From positions 62,001 through 126,000 of the forward strand of contig CAJXYS010000001.1 of NCBI GenBank assembly GCA_913063035.1: DNA of 64,000 nt. Direction: 5' to 3'. The position numbers were made by a program, and so were the translations under genes. The stretch comes from an uncultured Maritimibacter sp. GTDB lineage: Bacteria; Pseudomonadota; Alphaproteobacteria; Rhodobacterales; Rhodobacteraceae. Below, one piece after another: positions 8,457 through 16,894 of this stretch (position 1 is the stretch's first letter; every line of letters starts with the position of its first letter). The notes beneath the pieces are model-generated. The model had not been told where the DNA came from, ran no database searches, and saw nothing but the letters and a program-made list of their open reading frames with translations.

Positions 8457-9554
8457 TCAGGCGTTGAAGAGGAAATGCATCACGTCGCCGTCCTGAACGA
8501 CATAGGTCTTGCCCTCGACGCGCATCTTGCCGGCTTCCTTGGCACCCTGCTCGCCGCCACAGGCGACGAAATCGTCATAGGCGATGGTCTCTGCACGGAT
8601 GAAGCCGCGTTCGAAATCCCCGTGGATCACACCGGCGGCCTGCGGCGCGCGGGTGCCCCGCGGGATGGTCCAGGCGCGCGCCTCCTTGGGGCCGACGGTG
8701 AAATAGGTCTGGAGCCCCAGAAGGTCGTAGCCGGCGCGGATCATCCGGTCGAGCCCGGCCTCTTTCAGCCCGAGCTCCTCCATGAACATCTCGGCGTCCT
8801 CGGCGTCGAGCTGGCTGATCTCCTCCTCGATCCTGGCGGAGATCACCACATGCGCCGCGCCTTCGGCCGCGGCCTTTTCCGCGACGCGGTCGGAATGGGC
8901 GTTGCCGGTCCCGGCCGCGCTTTCCTCGACGTTGCAGACATACAGGATCGGTTTCGACGTCAGCAGTTGCAGCATCGCCCAGGCCTTGGCGTCTTCCTGC
9001 GCCACCTCGACGGTGCGGGCCGGGCGGCCCTCTTCCAGCGCCGCCAGTGCGGCGCGCAGCAGCCGATCCTGCTGCTGGGCCTCCTTGTCGCCGCCCTTGA
9101 GCTTGCGCACGAGCCCCTGGAGCCGCTTCTCGATGGAGTCCATGTCGGCCAGCATCAGCTCGGTCTCGATCACCTCGGCATCGGCGATCGGGTCGACGCG
9201 GCCCTCGACATGGGTGACGTCCTCTTCCTCGAAGCAGCGCAGCACATGGGCGATGGCATCGACCTCGCGGATATTGGCGAGGAACTGGTTGCCGAGCCCC
9301 TCGCCCTTGCTGGCGCCCTTCACCAGCCCGGCGATGTCGACGAAGGTCAGCCGCGTCGGGATGACCTGGCGCGACTGCGCGATTTCGGCCAGCTTCTCGA
9401 GCCGCGGGTCGGGCACGGCGACCTCGCCGACATTGGGCTCGATCGTGCAGAAGGGAAAGTTTTCCGCCTGCGCGGCCGCCGTCCGGGTCAGCGCATTGAA
9501 CAGTGTCGACTTGCCCACGTTCGGCAGCCCGACGATCCCGGTCTTGAAGCCCAT
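8457..9554 (-). CDS. ychF: Redox-regulated ribosome-binding ATPase YchF
   Basis: The 365-residue protein of the Obg-related family opens with GLPNVGKSTLFNAL (P-loop). It has DIAGLVKGASKGEGLGNQFL (switch/G3 region) and a C-terminal TGS domain ending in VVQDGDVMHFLFNA. YchF hydrolyses ATP rather than GTP and binds ribosomes, with roles in stress and translation. The coiled-coil insert between the G domain and TGS is present. It is transcribed away from trpA, with 125 nt between the two genes holding both promoters. Confidence 0.97.
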   Translation of the reverse strand: MGFKTGIVGLPNVGKSTLFNALTRTAAAQAENFPFCTIEPNVGEVAVPDPRLEKLAEIAQSRQVIPTRLTFVDIAGLVKGASKGEGLGNQFLANIREVDAIAHVLRCFEEEDVTHVEGRVDPIADAEVIETELMLADMDSIEKRLQGLVRKLKGGDKEAQQQDRLLRAALAALEEGRPARTVEVAQEDAKAWAMLQLLTSKPILYVCNVEESAAGTGNAHSDRVAEKAAAEGAAHVVISARIEEEISQLDAEDAEMFMEELGLKEAGLDRMIRAGYDLLGLQTYFTVGPKEARAWTIPRGTRAPQAAGVIHGDFERGFIRAETIAYDDFVACGGEQGAKEAGKMRVEGKTYVVQDGDVMHFLFNA

Positions 9555-9679
9555 GCTCGCATCCTCGCTTTCGATCCGCGGGCATGTAGGGTGCGGGCGC
9601 GCCCCGCGTCAAGGCGGCCATTGATTTTCCGCGCGCACTGTCGCAAACCGCAGGGGAGATCGGGCACGGGGGACGGGAC

Positions 9680-10471
9680 ATGACCAGGATCGACGACACG
9701 TTCGCGCGGCTGAAGGCCGAAGGGAAGAAAGCCTTCGTGGCCTACATCATGGCCGGGGACCCGGACTATGACACCTCGCTGGAACTGGTGAGGGGTCTGC
9801 CGGGCGCCGGCGTCGACATCATCGAGCTGGGCATGCCTTTCACCGACCCGATGGCCGACGGCCCGACGATCCAGCTGGCCGGGCAGCGCGCGCTCGAGGC
9901 CGGGCAGACGCTCAGGAAGACCCTCGAGATGGCGCGAAGCTTCCGGAAGGAGGACGCGACGACCCCGATCGTGATGATGGGATACTACAACCCGATCTAC
10001 AATCACGGCGTCGCGCAGTTCCTGGACGACGCGCGCGACGCGGGGATCGACGGGCTGATCGTGGTCGACCTGCCCCCCGAGGAAGACGCGGAACTCTGCA
10101 TCCCGGCGCAGAATGCGGGGCTCAACTTCATCCGTCTGGCGACGCCGACGACCGACGACAGGCGCCTGCCCAAGGTGCTGCAGAACACGAGCGGCTTCGT
10201 CTACTACGTCTCGATCACGGGCATCACCGGTTCGGCCGAGGCGCAGGCGGCGGATGTCGGCCCCGAGGTCGCGCGGATCAAGTCGCAGACCGACCTGCCG
10301 CTGATCGTCGGCTTCGGCATCAAGACCCCGGCGGCCGCCGAGGCGATCGCCGGCGTGGCCGACGGCGCGGTGGTCGGATCGGCCATCGTCAAGCAGATCG
10401 AGGAACAGCGCCCGGTGGGCGAGATCCTGGATTTCGTCCGCGGCCTTGCCGACGGCGCGCATCGCGCCTGA
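9680..10471 (+). CDS. trpA: Tryptophan synthase alpha subunit
   Basis: The 263-residue TIM barrel cleaves indole-3-glycerol phosphate to indole and glyceraldehyde-3-phosphate. The two catalytic acids Glu49 (DIIELGMPF) and Asp60 (TDPMADGP) are in place, as are [10 protein letters not shown] and the phosphate-binding loop near GFGIKTP and [17 protein letters not shown] ribosome site precedes the ATG. The partner trpB lies about 7.3 kb away on the other strand, so the two subunits are not in one operon here. It converges on the ZIP transporter gene with a 6-nt gap. Confidence 0.98.
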   Translation: MTRIDDTFARLKAEGKKAFVAYIMAGDPDYDTSLELVRGLPGAGVDIIELGMPFTDPMADGPTIQLAGQRALEAGQTLRKTLEMARSFRKEDATTPIVMMGYYNPIYNHGVAQFLDDARDAGIDGLIVVDLPPEEDAELCIPAQNAGLNFIRLATPTTDDRRLPKVLQNTSGFVYYVSITGITGSAEAQAADVGPEVARIKSQTDLPLIVGFGIKTPAAAEAIAGVADGAVVGSAIVKQIEEQRPVGEILDFVRGLADGAHRA

Positions 10472-10477
10472 CCGGAC

Positions 10478-11251
10478 TCAGCCAAGCGTCACGTCGAGCA
10501 TCAGCATCAGGACCAGCCCCGCGGTCAGCCCGGCCGTGGCCTTGTTCTGGTGGCCGTGGCGGTGGGTTTCGGGGATGATCTCGTGACTGATGACATAGAT
10601 CATCGCGCCCGCGGCAAAGGCCAGCGCCCAGGGCAGCAGCGGCTCTGACAGGGTGACGGCACCCGCGCCCACGAGCCCGCCCAGCGGCTCGACCAGGCCG
10701 GTCAGGGTGGCCACGGTAAAGGCATGGCGCCGGCTGTAGCCCTGGCCGCGCAGCGCCACGGCCACGGCAAGCCCCTCGGGCGCGTTTTGCAGCCCGATCC
10801 CGGTGGCCAGCGAAATGCCGTTGGCGACGTTCCCGCCGCCGAAGCCCACGCCGACGGCCAGGCCCTCGGGGAAGTTGTGGATCGTGATGGCGAAAACGAA
10901 CAGCCAGATCTTCGCCAGCACCTCGACCTCGGCACCCTCGCGGCCCAGCAGGAAATGCTCGTGCGGGACCAGTTCGTTGAGCGCCGCCACCGCCAGCACC
11001 CCCAGCACGATCCCGCCGCCCGAGATCAGCGCGGCCACCCCGATGCTGCCATGCTGGGTTTCGCCCGCCTCGATCCCCGGCAGGATCAGCGAGAAGAACG
11101 AGGCCGCGAGCATGACCCCGGCCGCGAACCCGAGCAGCGTGTCGTTCCATCCCCGGGACATCGACCGCCCGAAAAGCACGGGCAGGGCGCCGACCCCGGT
11201 CATAAGCCCGGCCAGCAGGCTGGCGGTCACGCCGTAGAACAGGATTTCCAT
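10478..11251 (-). CDS. ZIP family divalent metal transporter
   Basis: The 257-residue membrane protein of the ZIP (ZupT-like) family has the signature helix pair FAITIHNFPEGLAVGVGFG and GLQNAPEGLAVAVAL, whose His, Asn and Glu residues form the metal site. A loop with histidines (NELVPHEHFL) and a C-terminal EIIPETHRHGHQNKAT are also typical. It should import Zn2+ or related ions. The frame is open to 11446, but the ATG at 11251, with GGGAGGG upstream, is the convincing start, and the upstream residues do not look like protein. The start faces lldD, with 136 nt between them. Confidence 0.9.
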   Translation of the reverse strand: MEILFYGVTASLLAGLMTGVGALPVLFGRSMSRGWNDTLLGFAAGVMLAASFFSLILPGIEAGETQHGSIGVAALISGGGIVLGVLAVAALNELVPHEHFLLGREGAEVEVLAKIWLFVFAITIHNFPEGLAVGVGFGGGNVANGISLATGIGLQNAPEGLAVAVALRGQGYSRRHAFTVATLTGLVEPLGGLVGAGAVTLSEPLLPWALAFAAGAMIYVISHEIIPETHRHGHQNKATAGLTAGLVLMLMLDVTLG

Positions 11252-11345
11252 GCGCCGACCCTCCCGAAAGGCGCCTCCAGTGGACCGCACCGCGGGCCTG
11301 GTCGCAAGCACCGCGCCGAAATGCACATTGCCAGGTCCGGGCCGG

Positions 11346-11368
11346 ATTGGTAATGCAATTTGACCAAT
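11346..11368. promoter_or_regulatory. Inverted repeat upstream of lldD, candidate operator
   Basis: Perfect 6-bp arms ATTGGT and ACCAAT are separated by 11 nt, ending 19 nt before the lldD start. The right arm overlaps TTGACC, a possible -35 element. Arms of this kind resemble operators of GntR (TTGGT...ACCAA) or LysR (T-N11-A) regulators. No regulator gene is adjacent. It could also serve the divergent ZIP gene. Confidence 0.45.
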
Positions 11369-11387
11369 ACCGCCGAAGGATCGCCCC

Positions 11388-12551
11388 ATGCCCGTCATTA
11401 CCAGCATCGACGACCTGCACCGCCTGTATGCCCGGCGCGCGCCCAAGATGTTCTACGACTACACCGAGTCGGGCAGCTGGACCGAGCAGACCTTCCGCGA
11501 CAACATCTCGGATTTCTCGGAGATCCGGCTGCGCCAGAAGGTGGCGGTCGACATGTCGGGGCGCTCGACCGCGACGACGATGGCCGGGCGGGAGGTCTCC
11601 ATGCCGGTGGCGCTGGCGCCGGTCGGGCTGACGGGCATGCAGCACGCCGACGGCGAGATCAAGGCCGCCCGCGCGGCCGAGAAATTCGGCGTGCCCTTCA
11701 CGCTGTCGACCATGTCGATCTGCTCGATCGAGGACGTGGCAGAGCACACGGACACCCCGTTCTGGTTCCAGCTCTACGTGATGAAGGACGAGGATTTCCT
11801 GCGCGACATCCTGCGCCGCGCAAAGGACGCGGGATGCGACACGCTGGTGCTGACACTCGACCTGCAGATCCTCGGCCAGCGGCACAAGGATCTCAAGAAC
11901 GGCCTCTCGGCCCCGCCGAAGCTGACCATCCCGACCATGCTGGACCTGGCCACGAAATGGCGCTGGGGTCTCGGCATGCTGGGCACGAAGCGCCGCAAGT
12001 TCGGCAATATCGTCGGCCATGCCAAGGGTGTCTCGGACACCTCGTCGCTGATGTCCTGGACGGCCGAGCAGTTCGACCCGCAACTCGACTGGAAGAAGGT
12101 CGAACGGATCATGGACATGTGGGACGGCAAGGTGATCCTGAAGGGCGTCCTCGACCCCGAGGATGCGAAGATGGCCGCGAAGACCGGCGCCGCGGCGATC
12201 ATCGTCTCGAACCACGGCGGCCGGCAGCTCGACGGGGCGCTCTCGTCGATCCGGATGCTGCAGCCGATCCTCGACGCGGTCGGCGACGATGTCGAGGTTC
12301 ACATGGACGGCGGCATCCGCTCGGGCCAGGACGTGCTGAAGGCCGTCGCCATGGGCGCGCGCGGCACCTATATCGGACGCGCCTTCGTCTATGGGCTCGG
12401 CGCGATGGGCGAGGCCGGCGTCACCCGGGCGCTCGAGGTGATCCACAAGGAACTGGACACCTCGATGGCGCTTTGCGGTGAACGGCAGATCGCCGACATG
12501 GGACGCGACAACCTTCTGATCCCGCACGATTTCACCGGCCGCTGGGCCTGA
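11388..12551 (+). CDS. lldD: FMN-dependent alpha-hydroxy-acid (L-lactate) dehydrogenase
   Basis: The 387-residue TIM-barrel flavoenzyme oxidises L-lactate, or a close 2-hydroxyacid, to the 2-oxoacid and passes electrons to the quinone pool. The FMN and substrate motifs are [20 protein letters not shown] near the N terminus, [20 protein letters not shown], and the catalytic-histidine motif [14 protein letters not shown]. The phosphate site is [19 protein letters not shown]. An AAGGA ribosome site lies 7-8 nt before the ATG. The length fits LldD. No lactate permease is adjacent. Confidence 0.93.
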   Translation: MPVITSIDDLHRLYARRAPKMFYDYTESGSWTEQTFRDNISDFSEIRLRQKVAVDMSGRSTATTMAGREVSMPVALAPVGLTGMQHADGEIKAARAAEKFGVPFTLSTMSICSIEDVAEHTDTPFWFQLYVMKDEDFLRDILRRAKDAGCDTLVLTLDLQILGQRHKDLKNGLSAPPKLTIPTMLDLATKWRWGLGMLGTKRRKFGNIVGHAKGVSDTSSLMSWTAEQFDPQLDWKKVERIMDMWDGKVILKGVLDPEDAKMAAKTGAAAIIVSNHGGRQLDGALSSIRMLQPILDAVGDDVEVHMDGGIRSGQDVLKAVAMGARGTYIGRAFVYGLGAMGEAGVTRALEVIHKELDTSMALCGERQIADMGRDNLLIPHDFTGRWA

Positions 12552-12727
12552 CGCCCGGCCGCCCCGGGCACGCGGCCCCACCCGATCGCCGGCACCGGCG
12601 CGGTGCTGCCCGACGGCGCGCGTTTTCCCCTTTCCAAGCCGTCGAATCTGCCCTATACGCTGCGCTTCATGCGGGCATGCACCCTTGGAGGATGTCCGTT
12701 GTTCGAAAATTTATCAGGAGTGCCAAG

Positions 12728-13390
12728 ATGGCTGGACAGATCCCAGATCTGAACGCCACGGTACGGACGGGGACAGGCAAGGGGGCCGCTCGTCAAGCCC
12801 GCCGTGAGGGTCTCGTACCGGGTGTCGTTTATGGTGGTGGCGCAGATCCGCTGCCGATCAACATCAAATACAACGAGCTGTTCAAGCGGCTGAAGGCCGG
12901 ACGTTTCCTCTCGACCCTCTTCAACCTGAAGGTCGACGGCGAAGAAGACGTCCGCGTGATCGCCCGCAACGTGCAGCGCGACGTGGTCAAGGACCTGCCG
13001 ACCCATGTCGACCTGATGCGGCTGCGCCGCACCTCGCGCATCAACCTCTTCATCCCGGTCGAATTCGTGGGCGAGGAAGAGTGCCCCGGCCTCAAGCGTG
13101 GCGGCGTGCTGACCGTGGTGCGCCAGGAAGTCGAGCTGAAAGTGACCGCCGGCGACATCCCGGAAAAGCTGGTCGCGGACCTCAACGGTCTCGACATCGG
13201 TGACACGGTCACGATCTCGATGATCGACCTGCCGCAGGGCACCCGGCCGATGATCACCGACCGCGACTTCGTCATCGCCAACATCTCCGCGCCGTCGGGC
13301 CTGAAGTCCGACGAGGCCGAAGAGGAGACGCCGGAAACCGAGGTGATCGGCGAAGAGAAGCCGGAGGCCGACGAAGAGAGCGAGGACTGA
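12728..13390 (+). CDS. rplY: 50S ribosomal protein L25 (CTC form)
   Basis: The 220-residue product is the long, two-domain form of L25 that binds 5S rRNA. The N-terminal domain has [18 protein letters not shown]. The C-terminal CTC beta domain includes [21 protein letters not shown]. The protein ends in a strongly acidic tail rich in Glu and Asp. The frame is open from 12677, but the ATG at 12728 is supported by AGGAG 7 nt upstream. A clear intrinsic terminator follows, so the gene is probably a single transcription unit. Next comes pth, a common neighbour of rplY in bacteria. Confidence 0.96.
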   Translation: MAGQIPDLNATVRTGTGKGAARQARREGLVPGVVYGGGADPLPINIKYNELFKRLKAGRFLSTLFNLKVDGEEDVRVIARNVQRDVVKDLPTHVDLMRLRRTSRINLFIPVEFVGEEECPGLKRGGVLTVVRQEVELKVTAGDIPEKLVADLNGLDIGDTVTISMIDLPQGTRPMITDRDFVIANISAPSGLKSDEAEEETPETEVIGEEKPEADEESED

Positions 13391-13414
13391 GTCCCGCCTT
13401 TCCGAACCGGATCG

Positions 13415-13447
13415 AGGGCGCGGGCGCGAAAGCCCCGCGCCCTTTTT
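13415..13447 (+). terminator. Intrinsic terminator of rplY
   Basis: A perfect 10-bp stem AGGGCGCGGG / CCCGCGCCCT with a 9-nt loop is followed by a run of five T. It lies 25 nt after the rplY stop. Confidence 0.88.
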
Positions 13448-13571
13448 CGTCGCGACGCCGTCCGGGACGGCGACCGCCGGACGGCAGACCGCGCCCCGGG
13501 CACGTTGCATCCCCGGTACCGCGCCCATATCCTCTGCCCACCAGAACGCGGCGACGACCGAGGACATCAGC

Positions 13572-14273
13572 GTGCGACTCTTCGTGGGGCTCGGCAATCC
13601 GGGGCCGAAATACGCGGGCAACCGGCATAATATCGGCTTCATGGCCGTGGACCGGATCGCCGAGGATCACGGCTTCGCGCCGTGGCGCTCGAAGTTCCAG
13701 GGCCAGGTGACCGAGGGGCGGCTCGGCGGCGAGAAGGTCGTGCTGCTGAAGCCCGAGACCTTCATGAACCGCTCCGGCCAATCGGTGGGCGAGGCACTGC
13801 GTTTCTTCAAGCTCGCCCCCGGGGACGTCGTCGTCTTTCACGACGAGCTGGACCTTGCGCCGGGCAAGGCACGCGTCAAGCAGGGCGGCGGACATGCCGG
13901 CCATAACGGCCTGCGCTCGATCCATCAGCATATCGGCGCGGATTACGCCCGCGTGCGGCTCGGTATCGGGCATCCGGGGCACAAGGATGCCGTTTCGGCC
14001 TATGTCCTGAACGATTTTGCAAAGGCCGACAGGGACTGGCTGGACGATCTGCTCCGCGGCATCAGCGACGGCGCCGCGGCGCTGGCCGCGGGCGATGGCG
14101 GGCGCTTCATGAACGCGGTGGCGCTGCGAACTGCGCCGGCCCGCAGCTCGGGCGACGGCGGCGGCAAGGCCAGACCCGCCGCCCCGGCGTCCAGGCCCGA
14201 CCCGGCGCCCGCGCCGGAACCGGAAAGCGACGCCCGCTCGCCCCTGCAGAAGCTCGTCGACCGTTTCCGGTGA
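13572..14273 (+). CDS. pth: Peptidyl-tRNA hydrolase
   Basis: The 233-residue enzyme releases tRNA from prematurely ended peptidyl-tRNA. Family motifs are [18 protein letters not shown] with the catalytic histidine, [34 protein letters not shown] with the catalytic Asp, and GHNGLRSI. It starts with GTG, supported by GAGGA upstream. After about residue 185 the chain continues in a Pro/Ala-rich tail not found in short Pth proteins. Its stop overlaps the DUF2332 start by 4 nt, so the two are translationally coupled. Confidence 0.97.
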   Translation: MRLFVGLGNPGPKYAGNRHNIGFMAVDRIAEDHGFAPWRSKFQGQVTEGRLGGEKVVLLKPETFMNRSGQSVGEALRFFKLAPGDVVVFHDELDLAPGKARVKQGGGHAGHNGLRSIHQHIGADYARVRLGIGHPGHKDAVSAYVLNDFAKADRDWLDDLLRGISDGAAALAAGDGGRFMNAVALRTAPARSSGDGGGKARPAAPASRPDPAPAPEPESDARSPLQKLVDRFR

Positions 14274-15340
14274 CCCCGCGGCGGGCGTTCCGCAGCCAGG
14301 CCGCGGCCTGTGCCCGGCTCGGCTCGCCCTTCATGGCGCGACTGCTCGGCCTGCTCTGCGAGATGCTCGACCGCGACACCGCGCTCGGCGCGCGGATCCT
14401 CGATTGGCCGGGCGATACGGGACCGCATGGCGACTCGGTTCCGCTCCGGCTGGCGGGCGCGCTGCACGCGCTCGTGCTCGACGGGACCGCGCCCGACCTG
14501 GCGGCGGCCTACCCGCCCCGGGATCGCACGGTCGACGACGCAAGCTTGCGCGCGATCCTGGCGGACAGCATGGCGCGGCACGCCTCCCGCCTGCTCGCCT
14601 GGCTCGATCAGCCGCCCCAGACCAACGAGGTGCGCCGCAGTGCCGCGCTGATCCCGGCCTTCCACCTGCTGGCCGGGCAATACAAGACACCGCTCGTGCT
14701 GTCGGAACTCGGGGCCAGCGCGGGTCTCAACCTTTTCTGGGACCGCTACCGGCTCGACCTGGGAACCGCCGCCTACGGTCCGGCGGACTCGCCGGTGATC
14801 CTTGCGCCGCGCTGGACCGGGACGCCCCCTGCCCCGGCGCGGATCGAGGTGGCGGAGCGGGCCGGCGCCGACCTGCGCCCACTCGACGGGACCAAGCCGG
14901 AGGACCGGTTGCGCGCGCTGGCCTATCTCTGGCCGGACCAGCCCGGCCGGATCGCGCGGACGCGGCGGGCGCTCGACCTGCAAGGCTTGTCAGGCGCCCC
15001 GGTGACCCGCGCGGATGCCATCGACTGGCTGCGCGGGCGGCTGGCCGCCCGGCGGCCCGGCCATCTTCACGTGGTCTATCACAGCATCGCCTGGCAGTAC
15101 TTCCCGCCCGCGGCCCGCGCGGCGGGGCGCGCGCTGCTGGCCGAGGCGGGGGCGGAGGCCAGCGCCGACGCGCCGCTGGCGCATCTGGAACTGGAAAGCG
15201 ACGGGCGGGCCGAGGGCGCCGCGCTGCACCTGACCTGCTGGCCGGGCGGGCGGCGGCGACGGCTCGGCCGGGTGGATTTCCACGGCCGCTGGGTGCGTTG
15301 GTCCGGGGTCGGGTCCGGGCCCGGCGCACGGCGCCCTTGA
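14270..15340 (+). CDS. DUF2332 family protein
   Basis: The 356-residue protein starts at a GTG that overlaps the pth stop. The central [17 protein letters not shown] stretch resembles a methyltransferase-like nucleotide-binding turn, and [13 protein letters not shown] lies in the C-terminal part. These match the DUF2332 family as I remember it. The biochemical function is unknown. It is probably co-transcribed with pth and followed 30 nt later by the DUF2237 gene. Base composition is like its neighbours. Confidence 0.75.
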   Translation: MTPRRAFRSQAAACARLGSPFMARLLGLLCEMLDRDTALGARILDWPGDTGPHGDSVPLRLAGALHALVLDGTAPDLAAAYPPRDRTVDDASLRAILADSMARHASRLLAWLDQPPQTNEVRRSAALIPAFHLLAGQYKTPLVLSELGASAGLNLFWDRYRLDLGTAAYGPADSPVILAPRWTGTPPAPARIEVAERAGADLRPLDGTKPEDRLRALAYLWPDQPGRIARTRRALDLQGLSGAPVTRADAIDWLRGRLAARRPGHLHVVYHSIAWQYFPPAARAAGRALLAEAGAEASADAPLAHLELESDGRAEGAALHLTCWPGGRRRRLGRVDFHGRWVRWSGVGSGPGARRP

Positions 15341-15370
15341 ACCCCGGCACGATCGCGTTAGCCTCGGCCC

Positions 15371-15757
15371 ATGAGCATTGAACGCGCCCCCTCGATCAAC
15401 GTTCTCGGCGAAGAGCTGGAACCCTGCTCCTCTGACCCTATGACCGGGTTCTTCCGCAACGGCTGCTGCGACACCGGGCCGTCGGACAGGGGCAGCCACA
15501 CGGTCTGCGCCGTCATGACGGCGGAGTTCCTGGCCTATTCGAAATACGTGGGCAACGATCTCTCGACGCCGCGGCCCGAATTCGGCTTTCCGGGGCTGAA
15601 GCCCGGCGACCGCTGGTGCCTCTGCGCGGGGCGGTTCCTGCAGGCGCATGACGAAGGCTGCGCGCCGGACGTTCACCTCGGGGCGACACACGAGGCCGCG
15701 CTGGACATCGTGTCGATGGATATCCTGCGCCGCTACGCCACCGATGCCGCCGGCTGA
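15371..15757 (+). CDS. DUF2237 family small protein
   Basis: The 128-residue soluble protein has the DUF2237 pattern NVLGEELEPCSSDPMTGFFR, then CDTGPSDRGSHTVCAVMT, GNDLSTPRPEFGFPGLKPGD, and WCLCAGRFLQAHDEG. Its several conserved cysteines could bind metal or form a redox site; that is inference. No function is established. The last 25 nt overlap the 3' end of the convergent LuxR-type gene. Confidence 0.85.
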   Translation: MSIERAPSINVLGEELEPCSSDPMTGFFRNGCCDTGPSDRGSHTVCAVMTAEFLAYSKYVGNDLSTPRPEFGFPGLKPGDRWCLCAGRFLQAHDEGCAPDVHLGATHEAALDIVSMDILRRYATDAAG

Positions 15758-16305
15758 GCCGCGCGGTCCACCAGCCCGTCCCCCATCAGTTCCTCGACGA
15801 AAAGGCTCAGCAGCTGTGCGCGCCCGCTGACATCGGCCTTGCGGTAGATCGCGTTGGTCTGCGCCTTGACCGTGCCGGCGCTGGTCTCGCGCAACTCCGC
15901 GATCTCGGAGGTGGAGAGCCCCTTGATGACGAACAACGCGACATCGCGCTCGGCCGGGGTCAGCTGCCAGTCGGCGAAACGCTCTTCCAGGATTTCCATG
16001 AACGCCCCCGAGGCCGCGCGCAGCTCGGCCTCGACCTTCTGGCGGCGCCGGTTCGTCCGGCTGAGCGCCACCGCCCCCAGGAAGAGGCCCAGCATAAGCC
16101 CGAGCGCCGCGCCGATCTCCAGCAGCTCGCGCGTCTGCCAGCTGATCGGCTGGGCACGCACCCCGATCACCCCGAGCAGAATGTCGGAAATGAAGAAAAC
16201 GGCGCAGGCGAACTGCAGCAGGTAGATGGGCCAAAGCAGAAAGCGGCTTTTCACATCTTCACTCCACCCTGCGCCGTCAGGCCGTCCCGGCGGCTTGCGG
16301 TTCAA
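15733..16305 (-). CDS. Membrane-anchored LuxR-type transcriptional regulator
   Basis: The 190-residue protein has two predicted transmembrane helices near the N terminus (FLLWPIYLLQFACAVFFISD and LLEIGAALGLMLGLFLGAVA). A basic stop-transfer segment (RTNRRRQK) and a short coiled-coil-like stretch follow. A C-terminal LuxR helix-turn-helix comes last (LTPAERDVALFVIKGLSTSE, GTVKAQTNAIYRKADVSGR). The DNA-binding domain should face the cytoplasm. No receiver or ligand domain is present, so the sensing part must be the membrane segment or a partner. It begins with TTG, which overlaps the stop of the Asp-rich gene upstream (TTGA), so the two are coupled. This suggests that it responds to, or regulates, the exported acidic proteins. 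Confidence 0.85.
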   Translation of the reverse strand: MNRKPPGRPDGAGWSEDVKSRFLLWPIYLLQFACAVFFISDILLGVIGVRAQPISWQTRELLEIGAALGLMLGLFLGAVALSRTNRRRQKVEAELRAASGAFMEILEERFADWQLTPAERDVALFVIKGLSTSEIAELRETSAGTVKAQTNAIYRKADVSGRAQLLSLFVEELMGDGLVDRAAQPAASVA

Positions 16306-16802
16306 TCATCATCGTCCGAGTCGCCGCCGCCGTCGTCGGAGTCGTCACTGTCGTCGGAGTCGTCACTGTCATCGGATCCGTCACTGTCGTCGGAATCGTC
16401 ACTGTCGTCGTCAGCCTCGTCGTCGCTGTCGTCACGGTCGTCGTCGTAGCGATCATCATCATCGTCGTCGTACCGGTCGTCGTCGTAGCGATCATCCTCG
16501 TCGTCATCCGCGGTTGGATCGAACAAGAGGCCGTCCGCGTCGTCGTCGTCGTCGTCATCCGTGCCGCGCCAGTAATCTCTCAGGATCTCCCCCGTCCGGG
16601 TATTGAGAATCAGTTCCCGCCAGAGCGTGTCGCTGGTCGCGACGATCCGGGTCCGCCCAAGCCAGGTCCGCGAGATGCGAATCTCGTCGAACCCCTGCTG
16701 CTGCAGCTGCGCGACGATGGGGTCATAGGCTTCGTCCGCATGCGCCGGGCCACCCAGCGTCAGTGCCGCGGCGACGAGACAGGCAGTCAAGGCAGATTTC
16801 AT
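16302..16802 (-). CDS. Exported Asp-rich protein, PepSY-like core with long poly-Asp tail
   Basis: The product is about 166 residues. A signal peptide (cut likely after GPAHA) leads to a core of about 55 residues: DPIVAQLQQQGFDEIRISRT, then LGRTRIVATS and LILNTRTGEILRDYW. The core resembles a single PepSY-type unit and is paralogous to the start of the neighbouring protein. The last 85 residues are almost only Asp with Ser, Tyr, Arg and Gly, as DDDRYDDD and DDSDDSDDS units. Such a tail would be highly charged and could bind Ca2+ or other cations, but no function is known. A GTG three bases upstream is an alternative start. It lies between its paralogue and the LuxR-type gene. Confidence 0.8.
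   Translation of the reverse strand: MKSALTACLVAAALTLGGPAHADEAYDPIVAQLQQQGFDEIRISRTWLGRTRIVATSDTLWRELILNTRTGEILRDYWRGTDDDDDDDADGLLFDPTADDDEDDRYDDDRYDDDDDDRYDDDRDDSDDEADDDSDDSDDSDGSDDSDDSDDSDDSDDGGGDSDDDD
16305..16556 (-). repeat. Low-complexity GAC/GTC repeat encoding an Asp-rich tail
   Basis: About 250 bases consist of short imperfect trinucleotide and 9-15-nt repeats such as tcgtcggagtcgtcactg. They encode D and DDS units. Such tracts are prone to slippage, so tail length may vary between strains. Confidence 0.75.
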
Positions 16803-16836
16803 CACTATGCAATCCTAGGCCGGGATCAAAGGGCGT

Positions 16837-16868
16837 CGCCCCCAGTCTATACCAATGGACCGGGGGCG
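16837..16868 (-). terminator. Hairpin between the two Asp-rich genes, possible attenuator
   Basis: A 7-bp stem CGCCCCC / GGGGGCG extends inward by 3 bp after one mismatch and encloses about 10 nt. It lies in the 92-nt gap between the two paralogous genes. There is no long T-run after it on the minus strand, so termination would be partial. Its inner sequence CCAATGGACCGGGG nearly matches the trpB terminator at 17684-17697. Confidence 0.5.
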
Positions 16869-16894
16869 GCACTTCTTAGTGTAACCTGTGGGGC

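Noticed and set aside
11252-11446. An N-terminal extension of the ZIP transporter
   Set aside because: It would cover the divergent promoter of lldD, and the ATG at 11251 has a strong ribosome site and begins the first helix.
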